A DNA stretch of 64,000 bases, taken from positions 16,929,001 through 16,993,000 of the forward strand of contig OU612066.1 in NCBI GenBank assembly GCA_914767715.1, given 5' to 3'. This document shows positions 37,001 through 49,000 of the stretch, piece by piece. Within the stretch, counting starts at the first letter, position 1, and every line of letters starts with the position of its first letter. Both the position numbers and the translations under genes were made by a program. Under the pieces are notes generated by a model. The model worked only from the letters and a program-made list of their open reading frames with translations, was not told where the DNA came from and made no database searches. The stretch comes from Membranipora membranacea. Taxonomy: Eukaryota > Bryozoa > Gymnolaemata > Cheilostomatida > Membraniporidae.

Positions 37001-40000
37001 TCCAGGATGCTGGAGTAACTCCCTTTAAACATAATAATAAAATCTAGCCAGCAACAATTATATACATTACAATTATGTAATATACAGACAGTACAACAGG
37101 TTATTGAGTGCACAGCACTCCATTATGTGGTGGTCCGTTATCAACCACATAGCGATTGACTCGTTCATTGTCGACTGTTGTAGCAAACAATTACCATTTT
37201 CATATGTATTGCTTTGAACTTTGTGTAGCAATCTCTAGACAAGAAAAAGTTTTATGATGGAACATTTTTGTAAAGTAACTACAAATTCTGCCAAATTGGA
37301 TATCACAGTTTCAGCTCTGGTTTTACACCTGCCTCAGTACACAGTAGTTAGTTTAGTCTAGACTTTGGTGTGTGTGTGTCAGCAGGGTATTTGGTAGTTG
37401 TGTCAGTAGTGGATACTGTTATTAGTGGGAGTAGTGGTCCACCACCCCCCCCCCCCCCCCCGAGTCAGGGTCACTAGTCTACACCCAATGCCTAGTATAA
37501 ACAGCTGCAGATTTTACTGTTTTATACTCAACAACAGGGGTTTCCATTTATGTTATTGTAATGTATTGGTGACACTGGGATACTGTGTAGATAAATCAGC
37601 CATCTATTCAAAAGAAGACAACTCCTTAGTTGGAACCTGGTTGATTAGTTTGCATCAGGGAGGGTGGGATATACCATCCCTGATTTGCATCAATACTCAC
37701 ATTGTTGCTTTACTTTCTGCCTTGCATAGTTTACCTGTATGGACATGCCTCGGAGAGAGACTATAGGAAGACTATGCCACAGATAAGAGCTGGAGAGTAT
37801 GAAGGCTTGGAAGATAAGGTAAATTTATATATAATGAAGTTCACTTATTTCGGTTAGCGCGCTTGCTATTCACTGCCAGGCGATTAGTGCCGCAGGAGTT
37901 GTGGGTTCGAGCCCCACTGGGGGAGCTTTCATTGTTGATTGTTCCAGCCCCCAGCACCCTCGGGTGTATACCTCACCTTTCAAATGTTTTTGTAATTCAG
38001 TGAATTCTGGGTAGGCTCCAGAGACCTGAACTGAATTAATTGCTCTGCATGACCACTACTTGAAATTGCTAGATTGAGCGGGTTTAAATTTAAATTGTGT
38101 ATTTTTGAGCTTGATAGTCAAGACTGAAGACATTAGCAAATATACGAATTAGTTTTAATAAGATGTATAAAAAGCAATAATACGATTGACAAAAAGTATT
38201 GACATTTCCCACCACCATAGTAAGATAACAGTAATAGTTGTTTTGACATAAAAGATAAAAGGCTGACAGCAGACCGCCTAGAAGTCTGAACTCCTTTTTA
38301 CTACATGTTAGCTATTTTTCAACAGAAAGTTCATGGTTAACGTTCTAAACAATTTATGTAGTACAGTGTTTTTATGTAGTACAGTCATTTTCACATATAT
38401 CTGACAGATGTATTTTTGTGGAAATTTAAAGGTGTTTCCTTCAAATGCAAGCTTGGATACTCAAAAACACTCCGGATAGTATATTAGGCCTACATAAGTT
38501 GTTGGCAAACGAATAACAATGATATGCGGTAACATAGAAAAAAAACGTTATGTAGGTTTTTCGTTTATCATGTTTTGCATAAGCTTTTGCAAATAATAGA
38601 TGGCGCAAAAATCATATGTCATTCAACTTCAAACTTCCAGAATATCCCACCATAGTTTTACTTTCTTTTGACATTTATAGCTTGATGAAGAGAAGTGGGC
38701 TCCAGACTATGGTCCTGCACAGTTTGTCCCCTCCTGGGGAGCCACTGTGACAGGGGCGCGCAACTTCCTCATAGCATACAACGTTAATATACTCGGCACT
38801 AAGGAGCAGGCTCACAGAATAGCTCTGAACATCAGAGAGCAAGGCCGGGGTGAAAATCAGGTAATGTCTAATTACAATAAGCCTTGACAGACAGAGAATT
38901 TGTTGTTCTAAAGGCAGTGTTGTTCATTTTTGTTACCAATAAGTTTTGTTTTCTACACAAACTTAAGAAAACTCCTGTCGAATAGAAGAAGCGATAATCT
39001 CTGCAATTGACCTGTGTACACATTCCTATGAATGTTATGAATGGTTACGCCATGCTTTAATTTTTATCAAGTTATTACGCCTGGTTCGGTAGAATTGTGA
39101 TGCACAACTGGAATACTGATAATAGGGATTGTAATGATGATGGCTGCCGCAAAATCTATGCGTAATCATATGGCTAAAAAACGGGTTTCCCTTGCGCATG
39201 TTACTAAGTGTAGCAGGGCATTTTCTTCTGTTAGATGTGTGTTTGAATTTTGCAGCCTGGAAGACTGAAGAATGTTCAGGCGATCGGATGGTATTTACAA
39301 GAAGCCAACATGGCGCAAGTATCGATAAACATCACAGACATTAGCACTACTCCTATGCATATTGTGTATGAGGAGTGCGTTAAAGATGCTAAGGTCAGTG
39401 TATGATGTGGTATTGTGTGGGAGTGTATGTGATATGTCCTTAGGTCAGCCGTGGTAATGTTTGTGGTAATGTTTGTGGTAATGTTTGTGGTACTGTTTGT
39501 GGTGAGTTTGTGGTCATGCTTGTGGTGAGTTTGTGGTCATGTTTGTGGTTAAGTCGTGGTATATCTGTGATGAAAATGTGGTATATCCTCTGAGTTACGG
39601 AAGAATCATTTCATGATTATGATGTATAAACATTGCATGGATTTTGGATACATGCACTCAACTCTACTAAGATATCATGTAAAGGAGTTTTCCATCCTTT
39701 CGTGATGTGTAAAATAGCGGCTTGCAAACTGTTTGATATTTTGTTTGGTGTACTGTAGTATAAATCTTTGATATGCAGAACTTCTGCCCTTGAAAATTTG
39801 TAATTTAAATGACGCATCCATCGTTGACAGGAGCTAAACCTGAGTGTTGTTGGATCCGAGATAGTTGGACTGCTGCCAAAATCATGTATGCTGGAGGCTG
39901 CTGAATTTTACATGGAAAGAGAGAACTTGTTTCTGCTTGAAGAGGAACACAAGATACGACTAGCTATAGACAGGCTGGGTCTGAGCTCTCTCAAATACTT

Positions 40001-43000
40001 CGATCCTAAAGAGAAAGTTGTTGAGTGAGTGTGAACAATTAATATATTATTCGGGAAAAGGGCTTGATTCATTGTAAATCGTATCTGTTTTGAATGTAAC
40101 ATCAGACACCTCACCATTGTGGGGTTTGTTCTGGCGCAATTTAAAAATTTTAAGCTTAATAGGTTTCCTTAGCAATTTAAAAAAGAAAAAGAATTTTAGC
40201 ATCTGATTGATATTCTATATCTACACGACCAATGAGTCTGTATAGCATTGATACATTGTACACAAAGATGATTCTCTCAACTCGAATTTCGAAAGCTAGA
40301 ACTGGGAATATTCTAGCAGTCCATATCCTATAGGCCTAACTAATTGTAGTGCTAACTGGAAACCACAAACCCTCGTTTAATACATTATCATAGAGTACAT
40401 TATGTTGCCGTGTTTGGTGATTTGTACTGATAACGAGATTTATACTGGTTGGGTATTTTTGATTATAACCTTGACGCAGCTCTCAGACAATGAGAAATAT
40501 AAATATAGGTCATTGCGTTAAAACAATTAATGGTTAAGTGATTCGATAACACCTTAAGCGGAACTGACGTATATACCAGATTATTTAAGGTTTAACCAAA
40601 TGTTATGGAAGAAACCTATCTATGACGGTGGTGCTGGTGAAATAAGGGTTGTGTTAGTATTTTTAAATTTTATCTTTAAAATAAGTCGGGTTTGATGATA
40701 GTCAGAGTTGTATTATCATGAAAAAAGATGATATACATTGCTTAAGGTGGTTCTGCTCTGGTAGTGGGTCTCAGACATGGAAAATTTTCAGTTATCGCTT
40801 CTCGGCCTATTGGCTAAGATCAAAGTGTAGTATCTGTTCTAATCAGTTTAATATCTGATTCGTGGCACATTGTGTCACTATGATATTAATCTGATTTTTG
40901 TAACTAGGCGGCGCGCAGAGGCTTGCTTCGGCGCTGCCACGAGTTGTCCTGGTATTGCAGTACCTCCAGGCACGGCTCACCCCTCCACACCTGGAGGAAA
41001 AATTAAATAAATAATACCCTACAAAGCCAAAGAATTCTGATGTGTCTAACACATATAAATGCGATCTTGGGTTGGACCCAGATAAAGGTTGGTCAATATT
41101 ACCTGATCAGCCTTACCTACATTTTGAGTTGTTCCCTGTCTCATGGTATATTATCACAGCTCACGGGAGTGCACATCCAATAACAGAAATATTTTACCAA
41201 AGACTTGGATATCTTCTATTATATTTCTTGGTCATGCCTAATTCACAATTTTTGTTTAGGGTTAAGAATGCACAAAGAATGTTGGAATTTCCATGAATAA
41301 TAATTTTTCTGAAATGAACACTATATTCAATATGCTACAACCCGTCATCAGATTCACATTTTGTTCCAAACCCTCACGGCATATCTGTGTTGAATGTATG
41401 TACCTTTATTGATTTATTTGCATGAATAATAAATGTTTCTGCCATGCTGTCTAAAATATATGAGCTCTGTCTAAAAATGCACAAAATTATGATGTTACAG
41501 ATATATGATTGAGACAGAGGATTCGGAGTCACCTCTCACGTCGCTGACTGTGAAGGAATTTGTCAGATCTGTGTGTGACAGAACTCCAGCTCCTGGTGGA
41601 GGGTCTGTGGCTGCTCTAGTCGGAGCAGTGGTAAGTTAAATACACATGATAATGAAGAGTATGTATATGTGTTCAGAATCTCTGAAAGTGGATGGTTGTT
41701 TAATACACATAATGGCGTAGAGTATGTTTATGTGTTCACAATCGATTATCAAGGATTCTTATCAAACTTCACCTGAAATCAGAGAAGTTATCTGTATTGG
41801 TATTCTTGCGAATGCCATGCCACAAACGATTTGATATCACAGTGGCGCTGATTCCAGCCGGTTTCTAATATGAGCGCTTAAATATATTCCAACTAATGGG
41901 GGAGCACAACCATAAAGTAGTATCATCACTTGATATTCTCTGGCAGGAAAACAAACAAGTGGAGCCATAAAGCCACATCTTGACAAATGATCATTCATAT
42001 TGACCCACAAAAGGCGCCCCTTTGTATGTGAATGGAAATATGGGCAGTGGTTAGCTTATGATTTCAGCATATCTAAGTGCTCTGACTGCTACAATGTGAG
42101 TTAGTGGCATTACCAGGGAAAATCAGTTGTTGATAATGTATTGCCTCTAACTCGCATTGCAGTAGTCTGAGCACTTAGACTGGATAACAGCTGACCTACT
42201 GGTAGTCCACTAGATTTACGGTTTATAAAGGTAAATGTATTCCCAAATTGTCCCAAATATCCCTAGTGTCTTTATATTTTGTAATGAATTACTGCATAAA
42301 AACAATGGTCAAGGTCACTATATATTTTTTTTTTCAGGGTGCAGGTTTGGGTGCCATGGGATCTAAATTAACATACGGAAACAAGAAGTTTGAGAGTCTG
42401 GACTCACAGATGAGGAAGCTAATCCCGCCTCTTCACAACATGTCAAACCAACTAATTCTGAGCATAGACGCCGATAGTCTCGCCTTCAATCAATTTATGG
42501 TATATTTTTCCACTTCCACAGGAGTACAATTATAGGTTTTGAAACTTTACATTCATAATAGGATAATATTTATTGTATGGATTTCGTATTGGTAGACTAC
42601 ATCATCACTGATTGATCGATTTGATTAATTGATTGAGTTTTATTGTTTACATTCAATATCATGGCGAGGGTGACAAAGAAATGTTTGTGGTAGGATGTTT
42701 CCATAATGGTAAAATGTTTCGCTGTTTATTGCCAATAATCAAGCTAAAACTTTTTTTTGGTGTTGGTGTAATACAATCCGTCTTGTCTTGTGTTGGACAT
42801 ATTTTTCAAGTGATGTTTTCTGACTGGTTTTAGGAAGCTAGTAAGATGCCTGGTAAAACAGAGGAAGAAAAAATAAGGTAATGACTTTGCAATAAATATG
42901 TATATCGTTTTATAGTTTGGCACCTCGGAGTTGTGTTCCACCGTGTTTCATCTTGTTTCACTGTATTTCATCGTGTTACATCGTGTTACATCGTGTTTCA

Positions 43001-46000
43001 TCGTGTCTCATCATGTTTCACCATGTTACACCATGTTACACTTTGGTTTCATAGTCCCATAGCACCAAATCTTTCTTCAAACTTTATTGGTAGCTTAATT
43101 ATCACGTAGTGAACTAATCAGAAAACAAATTATCGAGGCTGTTTGTCTAGTGACTAAAATGTATATGGGTACTTCATTCTTGGTCTGCAATTAAATTATC
43201 AATCACAGTATAAATAATATTATCCTATGTATTCATTATTGATAAATAATACAGTGATATCATATTAATAACTTTGGTACCTGTTAATGATGAACTAATA
43301 CCAATTAGACTACATTTGATTGCCAATCAATGTATTGATCCAATCGAACTGTTCATTTCTATCTGCACTTTTAGAAAAGAGGAAGCAAAGAGAGATGCTC
43401 TTATGAATGCTATCGCTGTGCCAACTCAAGTAGCAAGAGATGTGAACAAGCTCTGGTCTACCCTCAAAGAAGTTGCTCCAGTAGTAAACATCCAGTGTAT
43501 TTCTGATATACAGGTAAGTCACAAGCTAGAGTCACTTTAACCACTGCTGCCACACAGGCGAATGTGTGCATACTTAATTATGTTTAGCTCAAAGTTAAAT
43601 AATCGATTTTCACATTCAGTTTGTGCAAATGCTGAGATCAATGAATCAATGAAGAGGAAGTTCATTGCTGAGATTGGTGCCTCTTTTTGTTAGTTTTGAG
43701 CTATACATAACTCAATGAGCACACATTTGCCTGAGTTGCAACAGTAGTTTAAGTTATCTGGCCGAACACAGAGTATGTGACCCTCGGTCCCTTAATATTG
43801 CGTTTTGTATCAAAGCACGAAACAAATTGGTGGTGATACATGAAAGTCTATAAACGATAAACATTAGCAATCCACTCATCCTAACCATTATTTCAAATAT
43901 CTATTCTGTATTTCCTTGTAAATTCTGCCATGACAGAAGCATAACATAGAAAATTGGAAAAAATCATTCATCTCGGAATTGAAAATCAAAAATAGTGTAA
44001 GGAATAAATAATGCTGAATCACTGCCAAACTGGAAATGTTTATTTGCGTCTGTTATAGAATAAGTAATTGAATGACCACAGAATCACACAAAACTTGAGG
44101 GGATGTAGATGTAAAAAATTTGAAAATTTAGTTTGTTGGACATGAATGGTACACAGATGAATACCACTTGCAAGCGAACTTTCTTTATCTTAAGGTAGCG
44201 TCACTTCACCAATATTACTATATTCTAGATTGAAATGATGCCTAGCTGCAAAATATGTGATTGAATTTTCAAATAAAAGGAAGCAACGAATATATCGTTA
44301 TATAACCCGGATATGATTCATACAACCATGTAACACAAAGCCTTGAAAATATGATTTGCGGAAATCCTTCTGAACACAGACAGATTATATGAAAAGATTT
44401 ACAGTTTGATTCATTGGTTGAGATATAATGGCTTTGGTGGCAACACCAAGCGTTTTAAAAGCGTGTCTCTTGTCTCTGGGACCTGATTTGCACATTCTGG
44501 GTTGTTCTTGACCATGGTCAGTTATGCTTCTGTCACCATATCTTGTATACGGGTATGTCCATCAGCTTTGCTAAACTGCTGTGCAAGTGCCCCAGTGTAT
44601 GCCCCCCTCACAGATGCTCCTCCTATAACTGAGGATAACAGCAGGTATGTATGCTCTCGGTCTAAGGTTATGTATCGACTCTCACTTGGAAGGCCTCGAG
44701 AAGCATCCAAGCTGTTAGATGCTTGATGTTGTGAGTCAAAGAGTTGGCAGGCTTGCACGATTACTACTACAATTAAGTAAATAAGGAGGCATAGAAATAA
44801 GAAGGTATAGAAATGCAGGTATCCCAATGTTATAATATGCCTAAGGGATTGCCAGACATGGGAGAAAGAGAATCAAGATACCGTAAAGTCAAACTGCCAT
44901 ACTTCAACACCTCCAATCCATTCCAAAAGCATTTCTTTAATACTATTGTAAGCTGATGCTCACCAGTGGTATATGTTTGCATATCCTAGCATTTATGAGG
45001 CTGAGTACATCAGATATTGGCATCTTTGATTCGTCACTTCCAATGAGGTTTCCAGTTTGACAATGGGACATTATGCAGACTGTCTGCAGTGACAGCTTGT
45101 CGCCGATGTCATCCAGCATTTTGTGTAGTTGGTCTGCCAAGTCAAGTGCCCCTTTCCATTCCTGCGCCTTGATTGAGAATCCCGCTTCATCGAGATTGTC
45201 AGCCATATCATTTGCTTCATCAACAGCAACTTCCCTTTGATGAGTGTTGTAGAGTATTAATGCCCACTGTTTTACCGTCTCCTGTCTCCATGGTAAAGTG
45301 TAGTCATCGCTAAGAGGAAATATCTTTTTTATCACATCCGGACCAAGGTTGTAACCTCTTGCCAGATTTCTCAACTCCTCTTGTAGGTGTTTTCCTGTGT
45401 AACGAGATTGAAAAGCTAGACTCATTCGAAGATGATGTGAAAGCAAAACATGGGTACTCCACACAAAAATAAGCCTGTAAGCCGTATCTAGAAAATAAGA
45501 TACAGTTATGCTAGTTGTAAGCAAGTTTGTATAGAGACTCATATCCCTCCCCAAGATTTTTGAAGATATCATTGTTGTATGAAATATTGCTTAGCTCTCT
45601 GTGGCTTTTGGTTCATCACAGCTCATGATAATATCTAAAGACAACATACATCTACCTCTTACCAGCTTAGTTCTCTGCTCTCTGGACTCTAACTGTCAGG
45701 AATCATCTACAGGAATTCCACACTTGTATGGCATTTTCAGCTATCATGTTTCCTTTCCTGTTCGCCAAATCCTGAGCCGTAAATCCTTGTTTGTTCACAG
45801 CGTCTACTAGTTTCATAGCTTCTTCTGTTTGGGGCAGGCGCTGCAGGCAATCCTCTATGGGCTCTTTGTGAAAAAATGAGGTCGCCTTATGAATCGCTGT
45901 ATTGCCATCCTTGTCACACAGTGATAGAATTTCCATAATATTCTCAGTCTCTAACTTATTTATCAATGAACCAAATAACTTTTGATCATTCATCAGATGG

Positions 46001-49000
46001 AGAGGGTACAATAACTGTTTCCCATCACTGGTATTCTCTAGAGACAACTTGTCGCTGCTTGGGATTCTTAGCAACTGTGTAAGTTGGCTACTGCTGAAAC
46101 CGTTCAAAATGTCAAGCATTGGAGCCCAGCGATCAATAGATGAATTTGCCAATATGATAGCTCGATTGAGGGCCGTGTGAAGTTCATGGTCCAAAAGTTT
46201 CCAGACTTTGACCATTTGATTGAAATCCATGCGGTTCTTTATATCGGTGATAGTCCTGTACTCCTTCTCAATCCACAATAAGTGAAGCAGTGATCTCCCA
46301 TCCATATCTTGCTCGCTTATAACTTTATATAAGCTTTCCTCTGGTAAACTCATCTGCAGGATACGCCATAGAGGCTTGTTGTGGTAACGTAAAGCACTTC
46401 CTATGACTGAAAGTTCTTGGTTGTTCTTTATCATTACGAGAGAAAGACGGTTCTCAGCCTTTGATTTTACAAGAAGAATAATGAACGTTTGAAGATCTTT
46501 CAGCATGGCTGCACAATGCAGTATTGTGTTGCCTCTTGCGTTTTGCAATGCCATGGCTTGATCGATAAACTTATGTTGATCCAGTATTTTCATCATTGAA
46601 AACAATGGGATTTTGTAGTTATTTGCTACTGCAAGATGGAGAGCAGTTTCCCCAGAATTGTCTTGCATCGTTATGAGGCAATCTTTACCAGGTTTCGGCG
46701 CACCTCCACACAATAATAATGTCTTGATATTTGTTGTGTCTTGTCTTTCAACTGCCATGTGCAACACTGTCTGTCCAGCTTTGTTTTGTTTGCAGATGTA
46801 CTGTGATCGTCCATGAGCCAAACGAAACGCTTCTAAAAGCTTCTTCAAAATCACACTCCCTGATTGTGCTGCTTGATGAAGCACTGAATTTCCTTTGCTG
46901 TCAACTTCCATTACTTCACTCAATGACTCAGAGTCACAAACACTCAAAATCTTATCAATAATTTTGTGATCGCGCCTTGTGATCGCCAGTTGTAAGAGGT
47001 TTTGTCCGTCAACGTTTTTCCTTCCTAGAATCAGTCCTTGTGATGACCTGGGCACTGAGTCTACAATTAACTCGAACTCCTCTATCCGGTCTCTCTGACA
47101 TGTCACGTACATGGTTGTAGTTGCGACTGGATCATCACATCCCTCCTCTGTGCAACTGTTCAATCGTTTCCCTTGAGCAAACAAGACTCGTTGTTGACTG
47201 TTCATCTGGCTTATCATATCTGATAAAAGTCTATGTGATTCGAATTTACTCAGGGATTCATGTACGATGTCAAACCACCTAGCAGCAGGCACATGTGTAG
47301 AGATCTTCATGATTGTTGGCATTGGTCTTTTGCTTTTGAGTATCTTCTTGAGAGTACTTGTGTGATTTTTGTTCCATTTTGTTTCCCTTGTGAGTATGTC
47401 AGCACTCACCTTTGGGTCCAACGTACCAAGAACGGGAATAGCGTGGATCATCCCGACTGTTTCTATCAATAAATGGAATATTGTTTTACCGTTCCCTCCT
47501 CTTATATTCATAAGGTATTCAACCTGTAAGGGTTCGAGTGATGACAGTATGGAACAAAGCGGGTCAATATCTTTAGCAGAGAAAGCTTTTGATGAGCATA
47601 TCCTGGTCAGAGTATTGTGCTTGCTGTTTCCTACTAATGACAATAGATCAAATGCCCGTTCAGGTATTAGCATGAATATTTTCAGTACTTCCATGATCTT
47701 ATTCTGATCGACTAATGAATGGATTGCTGGGCAACCACGCTCATCCTTTGACTGGAGCATACCAAACCAGTCATCTGTATCTATGGATTGTAGCATGCTA
47801 GCAATGGACCCACCAGATATTTTATGCAGCCATGTTTCTCCTCGAAATTGTGACGCATGTAAAAGTTTGATCTTTCTTGCCGGTGACAAAATACTGTACA
47901 AGGGTCTTACAGTGTCTGCATCAAAGCGGTCGGTCAACATATGAAATGGAGTTCTGCCTTCAATGTCCTCAATGCACAAGAGGTGGATTTGCTGTTCAGT
48001 TGATAGAAAATTCAATATTGACTTTCCTTTCCTTTCAAAGTGTAGAAATGTTTGCCCACTTGAGTTTTGGTGAGCACACATCGCATACACCAAGCTTTTC
48101 GGTAAAGTTCCCAGAAACTTCACTATGTGATCACTACTTTTGTTGAAGAGGAATGTTTCTGCATTTTTATCATTGAGCATGACCAGTGTGATGAGCTGTT
48201 GGTGTTGTTCTAAGGATCTGAGAACACGACACGTAACATTTGCCAAACAGCTTGGAAGATTCATATGCAAGAATGTCTTCTGATCATTGTCCTTGTGAGA
48301 GAACAGGTCAAAATTCTTTCTGGGTGGTACAAATTCCATCAACATTTGCATTTTCGCTGGCTGGGTAAGATGGTAAAGAATAGTCTGTCCATTTTCATTT
48401 TGCAGGTTGAGTAATTGATGTGTTCGTGCTGAGCCTAGCTGCGTAAGGGTCTTCTTAAGTTGAGGGACGGATGTCTCAGTAAAAAAGGTTTTCCATTCAT
48501 CAAAGCTGCGAGTTCCTTTGGGAAAAATTGTCGTTTCTGTTTTGTCCAGAACATCTGACTCCGTAGAAGTCCTAGTCCTTCTGAAATAAATATAATGCTA
48601 CAGAATACAGTCACAGGGAAACTAGACAAGGGTAGGAATTACAAAGATCAAATGAGAGTGAAGCTGATGCCAGTCTGCAATGATGCACCTAACTAGAAGA
48701 GGTGTACACCAGAGAATGCTGGGGACGGCAACAATCAACCTTGAAAGCTCCCCCAGTGGGACTCACACCCACAACTCCTGCGGCATCACTAGCCTGGCAG
48801 TGAATAACAAGCGCGCTAAACGATTGTAAATACTAGTATTATATCAGAATCATACTTACACTTCCATGTTGCCTATTCTCAAATTTATTCAAGTCTTCTT
48901 TAGCATTAAATTATGCCTTACAGTTGATTCAGTGGTTGTGACTTGCACAAATTTGTTGTTTGAAATGAAATCCTCAGTGAAAGACATCAGTCATAGACTC

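Noticed and set aside
42933-43042. CRISPR-like regular repeats
   Set aside because: Units are 10 bp and contiguous without spacers; this is a simple tandem repeat in an intron.
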